Shown here in pieces: positions 8,391 through 17,561 of a stretch of DNA of 64,000 nucleotides. The notes beneath the pieces are model-generated. The model was not told the DNA's origin and ran no database searches. It worked only from the letters and a program-made list of their open reading frames with translations. This stretch comes from Tsukamurella sp. M9C. Its GTDB lineage: Bacteria > Actinomycetota > Actinomycetes > Mycobacteriales > Mycobacteriaceae. Both the position numbers and the translations under genes were made by a program. Position 1 is the first letter of the stretch; each line of letters starts with the position of its first letter. The stretch covers positions 1 to 64,000 of the forward strand of contig NZ_JAIULG010000011.1 in NCBI RefSeq assembly GCF_020169415.1. The letters run 5' to 3'.

Positions 8391-9254
8391 ATGGAATTCC
8401 GGCAGCTCGAGTACCTCGTCGCGGTGGCCGATCACGGCGGCTTCTCGCGCGCGGCGAAGCAGTGCTTCGTCTCGCAGTCGGCGGTGAGCCACCAGATCGC
8501 GACCCTCGAGAAGGAGCTGGGCGCCGAGCTCTTCGAGCGGGCCGGGCGACGCGTCCGCCTCACCGACGCCGGCGAGTCCCTGCTCCCCCGCGCCCGCGAA
8601 CTGCTCCGGCAGCGGGACGAGGCGATCGACGCGGTGCGCCCGCGGCCGGACCGGATCCGGCTCGCGGCGAACATGTCGTTCGCCCGATCCGCGCTGGCCG
8701 CCGCTGCCGACGTGCGCGAGCGGCACCCGGGCGCGGAGATCGACTTCCTCATCAAGCCCTTCGCACAGCGCATCGCCGCGGTGAAGTCGGGCGAGGCCGA
8801 CCTCGCGCTCATCCGCGGCCGCCTGGACGAGCCCGGCCTCTACCTGGAGCCGCTGTGGGTGGACAACCCGCTCATCGCCTTCTCCACGCGGCATCCCCTC
8901 GCGGCCCTCGGCCGGGCACCGTCGACCACGGAGCTGGCGCAGTACCCCCTGCTCCTGCCGCCCCCGCACCAGCAGGTGCTGCTGCACCGGCTGGTAGACA
9001 AGGTCTTCACCGCCGACGGGCTGGAGGTGCGGCTCGGCCCCGAGATCCGCGACGACCACCCCGTCGCCTTCGAGCTGATCAACAACCCCGAGGGGTGGAC
9101 GCTGCTGTACGAGGACCCGCGCCAGCCCGGCATCGCGAGCCGGCCGGCGCCGGGCTTCACGCTCCCCGTATCCGCGGTGCTACGCACCGACGCCACCCCG
9201 AACCCGCTGGTCGCGGAGCTGCTGGTGGGGCTGTCGAACGGATACCGCCGGTAG
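8391..9254 (+). CDS. LysR-family transcriptional regulator
   Basis: 287 residues. A winged helix-turn-helix fills residues 1-60 (FRQLEYLVAVADHGGFSRAAKQ, then SQSAVSHQIATLEKELG), followed by a type 2 periplasmic-binding-like effector domain from about 88. It should bind the 7-base inverted repeat between it and ndh, and an unknown small ligand. ATG 8391 is six bases after TACAAT, a leaderless start. No other target is adjacent; the gene after it is a convergent hypothetical. Confidence 0.88.
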   Translation: MEFRQLEYLVAVADHGGFSRAAKQCFVSQSAVSHQIATLEKELGAELFERAGRRVRLTDAGESLLPRARELLRQRDEAIDAVRPRPDRIRLAANMSFARSALAAAADVRERHPGAEIDFLIKPFAQRIAAVKSGEADLALIRGRLDEPGLYLEPLWVDNPLIAFSTRHPLAALGRAPSTTELAQYPLLLPPPHQQVLLHRLVDKVFTADGLEVRLGPEIRDDHPVAFELINNPEGWTLLYEDPRQPGIASRPAPGFTLPVSAVLRTDATPNPLVAELLVGLSNGYRR

Positions 9255-9284
9255 CGCGCGTCAGGGGCGAACGCGAGGGGCGGG

Positions 9285-9680
9285 TCAGTCGCGGTGCAGC
9301 AGCTTGCGCCCGAGCGCCCCGACGGTGTCGACCGGTCCCGCGATCGCCTTCTCCGCGACCGAGAGCACGGCGTTGGGGGCGCTGAGTAGCGCGTTGACCT
9401 TGGTGATGGCCGCGTCGGTGCGCGCCACCGTCGCGGCGATCGCCGACATCAGGCGTTCGAACTCCTCGAGGTCGCGGTTCATGCGGACCAGCGTCGAATC
9501 GAAGTCGGTCATCGTCCGGTCCATGTTCTCCATGGTCGTGCCCAGACCGTCGAGCATCGCCGTCGCCTGATCGATGGTGACGTCGGCGTTGAGCGCAGCG
9601 CTCGCCAGGTTGCGGATCCTCGTGCGACCCCGGCCGCCGGCTGCGCCGGTAGCTCCGGAGGTGTCGTCCTGTGTGGCCAT
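9285..9680 (-). CDS. hypothetical coiled-coil protein
   Basis: 131 residues, not recognised by family. After a Gly-rich start (residues 1-20), heptad-like helices run through about 30-100 (TMENMDRTMTDFDSTLVRMN and LEEFERLMSAIAATVARTDA), ending in a basic tail GRKLLHRD. There is no signal peptide or membrane segment. It is divergent from bcp across only 18 bases. ATG 9680 is seven bases downstream of a TACCGT -10 on the same strand. Confidence 0.6.
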   Translation of the reverse strand: MATQDDTSGATGAAGGRGRTRIRNLASAALNADVTIDQATAMLDGLGTTMENMDRTMTDFDSTLVRMNRDLEEFERLMSAIAATVARTDAAITKVNALLSAPNAVLSVAEKAIAGPVDTVGALGRKLLHRD

Positions 9681-9698
9681 GCCAGATACGGTAACTGC
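9681..9698. promoter_or_regulatory. 18-bp bidirectional leaderless promoter
   Basis: The whole spacer between the two start codons is 18 bases. Rightward, TACGGT (9687-9692) lies six bases before the bcp ATG. Leftward, TACCGT (9693-9688) lies seven bases before the ATG at 9680. The two -10 elements overlap because TTACCGTA and TACGGTAA are the same eight base pairs read on opposite strands. Confidence 0.55.
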
Positions 9699-10172
9699 AT
9701 GACTACATCTGCGCGGCTGGAGCCGGGAGTTAATGCACCTTCTTTCACTTTGCCGGACCAGGACGGCAAGCCTGTTTCGCTCGCCGACTACCGTGGCCAG
9801 CGGGTTGTCCTCTACTTCTACCCCGCTGCGATGACGCCGGGCTGCACCAAGCAGGCCTGCGATTTCCGCGACAACCTCTCCGATTTCGCCGACGCCGGGC
9901 TCACCGTGCTGGGCATCTCCCCCGACAAGCCGGAGAAGCTCAAGAAGTTCCAGGAGCGCGACTCGATCACATTTCCGCTCCTCTCCGATCCGGATAAGCA
10001 GGTGCTTACCGAATACGGGGCCTTCGGTGAGAAGATGATGTACGGCAAGACCGTGACGGGCGTCATCAGGTCGACGTTCGTCATCGGCGCGGACGGCACC
10101 ATCGAGGTGGCGCAGTACAACGTGCGCGCGACCGGCCATGTCGCCAAGTTGCGCCGCGACCTGAAGCTCTAG
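9699..10172 (+). CDS. bcp: thioredoxin-dependent thiol peroxidase (Bcp/PrxQ)
   Basis: 157 residues, the usual length. The peroxidatic Cys49 (PAAMTPGCTKQAC) and resolving Cys54 in the same helix mark the alpha-type PrxQ class. The enzyme reduces hydroperoxides, including lipid peroxides, with thioredoxin as donor, in the cytoplasm. The neighbouring acyl-CoA dehydrogenase starts 16 bases downstream, so the two are probably co-transcribed. ATG 9699 is a leaderless start. Confidence 0.92.
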   Translation: MTTSARLEPGVNAPSFTLPDQDGKPVSLADYRGQRVVLYFYPAAMTPGCTKQACDFRDNLSDFADAGLTVLGISPDKPEKLKKFQERDSITFPLLSDPDKQVLTEYGAFGEKMMYGKTVTGVIRSTFVIGADGTIEVAQYNVRATGHVAKLRRDLKL

Positions 10173-10188
10173 AGAGGAACCCACCGAC

Positions 10189-11334
10189 GTGGAACGCACC
10201 ATCTACTCCGAGGACCACCTGCAGTTCGGCTCGGCGGTCCGGGACTACCTGCAGAAGCAGGTGCTGCCGCACGCCGAGCAGTACATCGACGACAAGCTGA
10301 TCGCCCGCGACGTGTGGCGCGGCCTCGGCGAGCAGGGCGTCCTCGGACTGGAGATCCCGGAGTCGTACGGCGGCGGCGAGGCGGAGGACTACCGCTTCAA
10401 CGCCATCGCGCAGGAGGAGCTGGCCAAGGTCTCGATGGCCTTCGCGAGCTCGGTCGGCATCGACTTCGACATCACCACGCCGTACATCGTGCGCCTGGGC
10501 ACCGACGAGGCGAAGCAGCAGTGGCTGCCCGCCATCGCCGCCGGCGAAGCCGTGGCCGCGATCGGCATGACCGAGCCGTCCGCGGGTTCCGATCTGGCCG
10601 GGATCAAGTCCACGGCGGTGCGCAGCGGCGACGACTGGATCCTCAACGGTTCCAAGACCTTCATCACCAACGGCTACACCTGCGACGTCGCGGTGATCGC
10701 CGCGAAGACCAACCCGGAGGCCAAGGCCCGCGGCATCTCGCTGTTCGCCGTGGACTGCTCGCTGCCGGGCTTCGAGCGGGGCCGCAAGCTCGACAAGGTG
10801 GGTCAGCCCGAGGCCGACACCGCGGAGCTCTTCTACTCGGACCTGCGGGTCCCCGCCAGCGCCCTCATCGGCGAGGTGGACCGCGGTTTCTACCACATGA
10901 TGGAGAAGCTGCCCCAGGAGCGCATCGGCTCCGCGGTGGGCAACGTGGCGCACGCCAAGCAGATCCTGGCCGAGACCATCGAATACGCCCGCGAGCGCAA
11001 GGCCTTCGGCGCCTCGATCGGCTCGTTCCAGCACAACAAGTTCCTGCTGGCCGACCTGGTGACCCAGATCGAGATGGCGCAGGCCTACGTCGACCAGGCC
11101 GTGCTCGCGCACGCCGAGGGCACGCTGACCGCCGTCGACGCCGCGAAGGTCAAGTACATCTCCGCCGAGATCCAGAACAAGGTGCTGGACTCCTGCGTGC
11201 AGCTGCACGGCGGCTACGGCTACATGCGCGAGTACCGCGCCGCCCGCGCGTGGATGGACGCCCGTGTCACCCGCATCTGGGCCGGCTCGTCCGAGATCAT
11301 GAAGGAGATCATCGGGCGCGACCTGGCGCTGTAA
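10189..11334 (+). CDS. acyl-CoA dehydrogenase, long-chain type
   Basis: 381 residues, complete. The FAD/substrate loop IGMTEPSAGSDLAGI, SKTFITNGY and the C-terminal motif IWAGSSEIMKEIIGRDLAL are typical. It lacks the YEGT catalytic glutamate of medium-chain enzymes but has LPQERIG near residue 243, where long-chain and isovaleryl-type enzymes carry their base. The reaction is alpha-beta oxidation of acyl-CoA, passing electrons to ETF. GTG 10189 follows GAGAGGA. It is likely co-transcribed with bcp. Confidence 0.85.
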   Translation: MERTIYSEDHLQFGSAVRDYLQKQVLPHAEQYIDDKLIARDVWRGLGEQGVLGLEIPESYGGGEAEDYRFNAIAQEELAKVSMAFASSVGIDFDITTPYIVRLGTDEAKQQWLPAIAAGEAVAAIGMTEPSAGSDLAGIKSTAVRSGDDWILNGSKTFITNGYTCDVAVIAAKTNPEAKARGISLFAVDCSLPGFERGRKLDKVGQPEADTAELFYSDLRVPASALIGEVDRGFYHMMEKLPQERIGSAVGNVAHAKQILAETIEYARERKAFGASIGSFQHNKFLLADLVTQIEMAQAYVDQAVLAHAEGTLTAVDAAKVKYISAEIQNKVLDSCVQLHGGYGYMREYRAARAWMDARVTRIWAGSSEIMKEIIGRDLAL

Positions 11335-11340
11335 TTTTCG

Positions 11341-11387
11341 ACGACGAACGGCCGAGGTGCGCAGGGCGCGCCCCGGCCGTTCGTCGT
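11341..11387 (+). terminator. terminator hairpin after the acyl-CoA dehydrogenase gene
   Basis: ACGACGAACGGCC pairs with GGCCGTTCGTCGT across a GC-rich loop, seven bases after the stop codon, followed by TTTC. Confidence 0.7.
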
Positions 11388-11431
11388 TTCTCGGCGGGTA
11401 CGACGGTCGCCATAGGGTTCCGGCCGCACGA

Positions 11432-11486
11432 CTCTCGGATTCTGTCCGGATCGGACAGCGTGTCCACAGCGGACAGAATTCGAGAG
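11432..11486. repeat. nested inverted repeats of CTGTCC/GGACAG
   Basis: This is part of the 310-base gene-free stretch 11335-11644, which otherwise holds only two terminators. A 17-base outer pair (11432-11448 with 11470-11486) matches at 16 positions. Inside, CTGTCCG-GAT-CGGACAG (11442-11458) and GGACA-GCG-TGTCC form alternative hairpins. Four copies of the GGACAG unit lie within 40 bases. It could be an operator cluster, an alternating RNA structure or a short repeat element. No protein signal is present. Confidence 0.5.
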
Positions 11487-11600
11487 CGCCGTGCGAGGCA
11501 CCTCGGGCTCCCGCGGGGAGTCTTCACCGAGCATCGGGTTGCAACCCACTGTCGAGGACGAAGTCCCCGCGGGAGGCGTCGACGCGGCCGGAACGACGAG

Positions 11601-11630
11601 GGGCACCGTCGGGATGTCCCGACGGTGCCC
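11601..11630 (-). terminator. terminator formed by an inverted pair of the iterated 9-mer
   Basis: GGGCACCGTCGGGA and TCCCGACGGTGCCC are perfectly complementary with a two-base loop, 15 bases after the carboxylase stop. Each arm contains the 9-mer GCACCGTCG that recurs through the window. There is no T run, as is common in high-GC actinobacteria. Confidence 0.65.
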
Positions 11631-11644
11631 TTCGTGCGTGAGTC

Positions 11645-14600
11645 CTACTGCGCGGCCTCGATCACGGAGATGATCTTCGGGCGCAGGTCGGCGGCGGCGA
11701 TGATCTCGTCGACCGAGCCGACCTCGACGGCGCGACGGATGCTGTGCACCCCGTCGAACTCGGAGGCGACCTCGCCCAGCTTCTCGGCGCGGACGGAGCC
11801 CCGCACCTCGTCGAGCTCGGCGAGCAGCGCGGCGCGCTCGGTGCCGGTGGCCTCGGCCACCTGCGCCTCGAGGTCCTTGACCCGCGCGTCGTTACCGGTG
11901 CGGGAGTTGACCTCGCCCGAGAACACCACCGCGGCGGCGGGAGCGCCGCCGAGCACCGAGGCGAAGGAGCCCTCGATGGCCAGCACCGTCATGTTCGGGT
12001 TCAGCTGCTTCGAGAACACCACGAACGCACCGCCGTGGTACCGCGAGATCACGCAGAACACGATCGGGCCCGAGAAGTTGACGATCGCGCGGCCGATCTC
12101 GGCGCCGTACTCCAGCTGGAGCTTGCGCAGCGACTCCGGCGAACCGTCGAAGCCCGAGAGGTTGGCGAGCACGACCAGCGGCCGGTTGTCGCTCGCCGCG
12201 TTGATCGCGCGGGCCGCCTTCTTCGACGACTGCGGGAACAGCGTGCCGGCGGTGTAGGTGTCCGGCCCGTCGGTCGCCGGGAAGCCCAGGCGCGGGACCG
12301 ACTTCGACTCGATGCCGAGCAGGCAGACCGGGATGCCGCCGATGTGCACGTCCTGCACGACCGCCGTCTCGGCGTCGGCCATGCCAGCCCAGCGCTCGAG
12401 CACCTCGTGGTCCTGGTCGGACAGCGCGCGCATCACGGTGCGGATGTCGAAGGGCTTCTTACGGTCCGGGTTCTTCTCCGCGGAGAAGATGTCGCCGACC
12501 GTCGTGAAGTCGCTGTCGGCCAGCACGTGCGGGTAGCTCGAGATGTCGCGATCGGACGGGTCCGTGGTCGCGGCACGACGCGGCGCCTGCTCGCCGGGGG
12601 CGATGTAGGTGTGCGCGTAGTGCTCCATCAGGATCGAGTGCGCGCCCATGAGGTCCGCCGCCCAGTACTGCGCCTGGCCGTTCGGGCCCATGATGCGGTC
12701 GTAGCCGCCGATGCCGAAGTTGTCCTCCGCCGAGACGCCGCCGGAGAAGTCCAGCGACTGCTTGCCGGTGAGCACCATCGCCGACTCCGGCGTCATGATC
12801 AGCACGCCCTTGGTGTGCATGAGCATCGTGGCCTCGGCGTTCCAGTACGGCTGCGCGCCCACGTTGATGCCGGCGGAGACGATGTTGATCTCGCCGCCCT
12901 GCTGGGTGAACTCGACGATCTTCTTCAGCGCCGCCGCGACCCAGTCCATGTTCTCGGTGCCCGAGTCCATGGAGATGCGGGCACCCGCGGAGAGCGCGTA
13001 CCACTCGATCGGCAGCTCCATCCGGTGCGCGAGGTCGATCGCCGCGCTGATCCGGCGGCACTCCGCCTCGGCGAGCGCGCCCAGCGACTTGGTCGGATCG
13101 CCCAGCAGCAGAACGCGCTTGACGCCCTCCGGGTACAGGTCCGTCGCCGTGGAGATGACGCCGACCACGATGCCCGCGGTGTTGCGGCCCTTCGGACGGT
13201 CCGTCGGCACCAGCACGTCGGCGATGTCACCCTCGGCGAGCTCGTACTCGACGAAATCGCCCAGCGCGGAGGTCAGCTCGTACGGGTAGACGGTGTTGCG
13301 GCTCGCGGCGCGCAGCACCTTCTGGCGGTAGCCGTCGATCGGCTCGACGGTGTCCTCGACCGGCTCACCGATGTGCAGGTCGGCACGACCCGTGGGGCTG
13401 AACGACACCCGCACCTCGGTCTTGACCAGCTCACCCGTCGCCGCGTCACGACGACGGCCGATGAGCAGCACCTCCTCGAGACCCGCGCCGACCGTCGTCG
13501 ACCCGATGTGCCCGGCGAGCGCCTCGAGCTCCGCATCGCTGAGGTCCACCGGCGGCCAGATGTACATGACGATCCGGTTGGTGGGCAGCCGCTTCGCGCT
13601 GGGGCGGGCGGCCTGTGCCCGGCGGATCGAGTCCACGCACGTGGCGAGGGCGATCTCAGCGGTCGGCAGGGCCAGCAGTCGGCCCTCGCCGTCGCGGACG
13701 GCGGCCAGGTCGCGGACCTGGGCGAAGGCGACCAGGCGGTCGTCGGCCGGGTTCTCCTTGGCCACCGCGCGGTACAGGTACACCTCCTCGTCGTCCGACG
13801 AGGTGAGACGCGTCAGGTCGAAGCGGCGCAGCCGCTCGAGCTGCATGCGCTGCGCGATGTACGGGTGCAGGCCGCGGATCAGGCGATCCTCGACGACCCC
13901 GTTGGTCGCCGCGCGGAAGGTGAAGTGGTGGTGCATGACCGCGCCGCCGCTGCCCGCGACGGTGATCGTCACGCGACGGACCTGCGCCGGCAGCGGGTGC
14001 GCCGACAGCACGCTGTCGAAGGCCGCCACCATCTCGTCCTGATCCTCGGGCTGCTGCTCCCAGCTGAGGTAGATGTCGGCGTCCACCGACGCCGCGCCCT
14101 CGGCCACCTGCGCGAGCCCGGCGACCGCGTCGCTGAGCCCGTCGTACGCCACGGCGGCGGAGGCGATCAGGGCACCGTCGCGCTCGGCGACGACCCACTC
14201 CGTGCCCGCGACGTCCTGCGTGCGGACCTCCGTGAGGCCCTTGTTGCCGTAGTAGCGGCGGGTGAGGACCTCGAGCATGACGGCGTTGTCGGTGGGGTGA
14301 TCCCCCGCCAGGCGCTCGCCCAGGAGCAGGACCAGCGGCTCGGTGCTGCGCACCATCTCCGCGACACGGTCGGAACGGTCTGCGGCCGTGGGGTTCTGAT
14401 CGAGGTGCGTCAGGTGGGCCCGGACCGCCGAGTACACGCCCTCGCGGTTGCCGCGCAGCAGCGGCTGACCGAACCAGGCGAAGACCACGCCGCGGGCGAG
14501 ATCGGCGATCACCGGGTAGCGCGACTGCGTCGCGTCCATGAGCCGCTCGAGCACGGCGCGCGCGTCGCCGCCCTCCTCGACCGACGGTGCCGGCTCGCGC

Positions 14601-17098
14601 AGCCACTTGCGCAGCAGCGCCGTGATGGCGCGGACGCCGACCTTGGGCCGCTGCTGCGCCAGGAAGACGCGGAAGACGGCCGACTCGAGGTCCGCGGTGC
14701 GGTCGAGCTCGGCGACGCCGTAGTGCCCCAGGGCCGCGGCGAGCTTGGCGCGGTAGGAGTCCGGCAGGCCGGCGCGGTCCGCGTCGAGGCTGCGGAGGTA
14801 GGTGTGGAAGTGCTCGCGGGGGCTGTGCACCTCGTCGTCGCCGCCCACCGAGCGGCGCAGGCCCAGCTCGGCCAGGTCGGCGAAGACGCCGGCCAGCGCG
14901 AGCTCGGCGCCCGCCGGAGCGGCGCCCTCGAGCTCCGCGGCGACGCGGTCCACGAGGTACTCGTCGAGCAGGCGGCTCTCGTCGGCCGGGTCCACGTCGA
15001 AGCCCAGCAGCTGGCTGCGCAGGGCGTCGCGGCCCGCGGCGGCGCGCTCGACGGCGCCCACCTGTGCGGGCTCCGCCGGCAGGTCGATGGGGCCGGCGGC
15101 GGTGCCGGCGGCCTCCTCGTCGCCGTCGCCGAGCGGCTCGAGGCGCAGCAGCGGCGCGCCGGCCTCGACCTGGCTGCCGACGGTCACCGCGCACTCCTTG
15201 AGCCGCGCGGAGAAGGGCGAGCGGAGCACCGTCTCCATCTTCATCGACTCGAGGACGAGGATCGGCGCGCCGGCCTCCACCTCGTCGCCGACGGCGACCG
15301 GGACGGCCACCACGAGCGCCGGCGCGGGCGAGCGGACCACGCCGCCCTCGTCGCGGCTGACGCGGTGGGTGACGCCGTCCACGTCGACCACGTGGACGGG
15401 GCCGTGCGTGCCGGTGGTGAGCCGGTACCGGACGCCGTTGACCACGGCCTGACCGGTGTGGTTGTCGAAGCGCTCCAGGTCGACGTCGGCGGTGCGGGTC
15501 TCCGCGCCGGTGTCGATGACGAGCCGGAAGTTGTGGGCGCCGGTGCGGGCGACGCGGACGCGGTAGCTCGCGCCGCGCAGCTTGAAGTCCAGCGGGGTGC
15601 CGCTCTCGTGCTGCACCTGCGGGCGGCCGCCCGACGCGGTCGTGAGCAGGCGGGTGAGCTCGGCGCGCTCCTCGTCCTCGTAGGCGTCGATCGCCGCGGA
15701 GGCCAGCGCCACCGACGTGTGGCGGTCGGCGACCAGGCGGCCCTCGCCGCGGACCCGGTCGATCCAGCCGGTGTCGGCGCTGCCGTCGATCACCTCGGGC
15801 TGGTTCAGCAGGTCGAGCACGAAGCTCTTGTTGGTGGCGCCGCCCTCGATGATGACGCGGGTCTCGTTCATGGCGCGGCGCAGGCGGCCGAGCGCCTGGT
15901 CGCGGTCGCTGCCGTACGCGATGACCTTGGCGATCATCGAGTCGAAGTCGGCGGGGATGGTGTCGCCCTGGGAGACGCCCGTGTCGATGCGGATGCCGGG
16001 GCCCGCGGGCAGGTCCAGCAGCGCGATGCGGCCGGGGGCGGGCGCGAAGTCGCGGTCCGGATCCTCGGCGTTGAGGCGGGCCTCGATGGCGTGGCCGCGC
16101 TCGACGGGGCGCTCGCCGTCGAGCTTGCCGCCCGAGGCGACGTGCAGCTGCGCGCGGACCAGGTCGAAGTCGTTGGTGACCTCGGTGATCGGGTGCTCCA
16201 CCTGGAGGCGGGTGTTCACCTCGAGGAAGGCGAGCAGGTCGTCGCCCGGGTGGTAGAGGAACTCGACGGTGGCGGCGCCGCGGTAGCCGACCTTGATGGC
16301 GAGGCGCTCCGCGGACTCCTTGAGCCGCTGCACCTGCTCGGGGCCGAGCACCGGGGAGGCGGACTCCTCGATGACCTTCTGGTTGCGGCGCTGCACGGAG
16401 CAGTCGCGCACGCCGAGGGCCCACGCGGTCTCGCCGTCGGAGATGACCTGCACCTCGACGTGGCGAGCACCGGTGACCAGGCGCTCGAGGAAGACGACGC
16501 CGCTGCCGAAGGCGCGCTCGGCCTCGTCGCGGGTGCGCAGGTAGGCGTCCTCGAGGTCGGCGTCCGAGGCGACCATGCGGATGCCGCGACCGCCGCCGCC
16601 GGCGGTGGCCTTGAGCATGAGGGGGTAGCCGATGTCCTTGGCCTTGGCCTTGGCGTCCTCGAGCGTCTCGACGGGGCCGCGGCTCCACGGCGCGACGGGG
16701 ACGCCGACCTCCTCGGCGATCAGCTTGGCGCCGATCTTGTCGCCGAGCTGCCGCATCGCCTCGGGGCTCGGGCCGACGAAGGTCACGCCGACCTCGGCGC
16801 ACTTCTCCGCGAAGACGGGATCCTCGGCGACGAAGCCCCAGCCGACCCACGCCGCGTCGGCGCCGGTCTCCTGCAGGGCGGTGCCGAGCAGCTCGTAGTT
16901 GAGGTACGGCCGCGCAGCGGCAGGCCCCAGGTCGTACGCGATGTCGGCCTCGCGGACGAAGGTCGCAGTGCGGTCGACGTCGGTGTAGAGGGCGACGGTC
17001 TCGATCTGCTGCCCGGTCTCGGCGGCCAGGTCGCGGACCGCATGGATGAGGCGCATCGCGGCCTCACCTCGGTTCACGATGGCGATTCGGCTGAACAC
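11645..17098 (-). CDS. single-chain acetyl/acyl-CoA carboxylase (BC-BCCP-central-CT)
   Basis: 1,817 residues. Order: biotin carboxylase (about 1-450, with ATP loop GGGGRGIRMV), biotin carrier domain with the biotinyl Lys in LESMKMETVL near 619, an ACC-central-like region (about 650-1150, with EVLTRRYYGNKG), then a carboxyltransferase from about 1180 (TNRIVMYIWPPVDLS, LANLSGFDGSPESL) to the end. This is the order of eukaryotic ACC and differs from the split AccA/AccD enzymes. It would make malonyl-CoA, and perhaps longer products, for FAS I. It follows acpS by 20 bases as the last gene of the operon. GTG start. Confidence 0.88.
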   Translation of the reverse strand: MFSRIAIVNRGEAAMRLIHAVRDLAAETGQQIETVALYTDVDRTATFVREADIAYDLGPAAARPYLNYELLGTALQETGADAAWVGWGFVAEDPVFAEKCAEVGVTFVGPSPEAMRQLGDKIGAKLIAEEVGVPVAPWSRGPVETLEDAKAKAKDIGYPLMLKATAGGGGRGIRMVASDADLEDAYLRTRDEAERAFGSGVVFLERLVTGARHVEVQVISDGETAWALGVRDCSVQRRNQKVIEESASPVLGPEQVQRLKESAERLAIKVGYRGAATVEFLYHPGDDLLAFLEVNTRLQVEHPITEVTNDFDLVRAQLHVASGGKLDGERPVERGHAIEARLNAEDPDRDFAPAPGRIALLDLPAGPGIRIDTGVSQGDTIPADFDSMIAKVIAYGSDRDQALGRLRRAMNETRVIIEGGATNKSFVLDLLNQPEVIDGSADTGWIDRVRGEGRLVADRHTSVALASAAIDAYEDEERAELTRLLTTASGGRPQVQHESGTPLDFKLRGASYRVRVARTGAHNFRLVIDTGAETRTADVDLERFDNHTGQAVVNGVRYRLTTGTHGPVHVVDVDGVTHRVSRDEGGVVRSPAPALVVAVPVAVGDEVEAGAPILVLESMKMETVLRSPFSARLKECAVTVGSQVEAGAPLLRLEPLGDGDEEAAGTAAGPIDLPAEPAQVGAVERAAAGRDALRSQLLGFDVDPADESRLLDEYLVDRVAAELEGAAPAGAELALAGVFADLAELGLRRSVGGDDEVHSPREHFHTYLRSLDADRAGLPDSYRAKLAAALGHYGVAELDRTADLESAVFRVFLAQQRPKVGVRAITALLRKWLREPAPSVEEGGDARAVLERLMDATQSRYPVIADLARGVVFAWFGQPLLRGNREGVYSAVRAHLTHLDQNPTAADRSDRVAEMVRSTEPLVLLLGERLAGDHPTDNAVMLEVLTRRYYGNKGLTEVRTQDVAGTEWVVAERDGALIASAAVAYDGLSDAVAGLAQVAEGAASVDADIYLSWEQQPEDQDEMVAAFDSVLSAHPLPAQVRRVTITVAGSGGAVMHHHFTFRAATNGVVEDRLIRGLHPYIAQRMQLERLRRFDLTRLTSSDDEEVYLYRAVAKENPADDRLVAFAQVRDLAAVRDGEGRLLALPTAEIALATCVDSIRRAQAARPSAKRLPTNRIVMYIWPPVDLSDAELEALAGHIGSTTVGAGLEEVLLIGRRRDAATGELVKTEVRVSFSPTGRADLHIGEPVEDTVEPIDGYRQKVLRAASRNTVYPYELTSALGDFVEYELAEGDIADVLVPTDRPKGRNTAGIVVGVISTATDLYPEGVKRVLLLGDPTKSLGALAEAECRRISAAIDLAHRMELPIEWYALSAGARISMDSGTENMDWVAAALKKIVEFTQQGGEINIVSAGINVGAQPYWNAEATMLMHTKGVLIMTPESAMVLTGKQSLDFSGGVSAEDNFGIGGYDRIMGPNGQAQYWAADLMGAHSILMEHYAHTYIAPGEQAPRRAATTDPSDRDISSYPHVLADSDFTTVGDIFSAEKNPDRKKPFDIRTVMRALSDQDHEVLERWAGMADAETAVVQDVHIGGIPVCLLGIESKSVPRLGFPATDGPDTYTAGTLFPQSSKKAARAINAASDNRPLVVLANLSGFDGSPESLRKLQLEYGAEIGRAIVNFSGPIVFCVISRYHGGAFVVFSKQLNPNMTVLAIEGSFASVLGGAPAAAVVFSGEVNSRTGNDARVKDLEAQVAEATGTERAALLAELDEVRGSVRAEKLGEVASEFDGVHSIRRAVEVGSVDEIIAAADLRPKIISVIEAAQ

Positions 17099-17118
17099 TC
17101 GCTTGTTCCCTTTCGGCT

Positions 17119-17544
17119 CTATCCGGTGCGCGACTCGGTCCCTACCGGACCGTCGCGCTCTTCAGTTCTCTCGATCACCGCGAACGCCGCCGCGGTGTCA
17201 CCGTCGTGGGTGAGTGACACATGGATCGTCGCACCCGGCCCGAGATCGGCCGCTATGCGGCCGTACACCCGTACCGCCGGGCGTCCCCAAGCATCGGAGA
17301 CCACCTCCACCTCCCGCGCGCCGACCTCCTTCTCGGCCGGCCGCTGGGCGTAGAAGCCCGACGAGAACGCCTTGAAGACGGCCTCTTTGGCCGCCCACCG
17401 GGCGGCCAGAGAGCGCACGTCGCCCGCGGCGTCCCGTCGTTCGGCGGGACTGAACGACGAGAGCATCGTGGTCCCGGGTTGCGCGAGTTGCTCCGCGAAC
17501 CCGGGCACGTGCACCACGTCGATCCCGACTCCCACCACGGCCAT
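17119..17544 (-). CDS. acpS: holo-[acyl-carrier-protein] synthase
   Basis: 141 residues, the AcpS length. Asp9 in GVGIDVV and Glu54 in RWAAKEAVFKAF are the Mg-binding residues; SLTHDGDTAAAF forms the last strand. It transfers phosphopantetheine from CoA to the serine of the FAS I carrier domain, since FAS I of this group has no built-in transferase. It lies 17 bases after fas and 20 before the carboxylase, the same fas-acpS order as Rv2524c-Rv2523c. Confidence 0.92.
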   Translation of the reverse strand: MAVVGVGIDVVHVPGFAEQLAQPGTTMLSSFSPAERRDAAGDVRSLAARWAAKEAVFKAFSSGFYAQRPAEKEVGAREVEVVSDAWGRPAVRVYGRIAADLGPGATIHVSLTHDGDTAAAFAVIERTEERDGPVGTESRTG

Positions 17545-17561
17545 GGCGGAAGCCTATCGGG

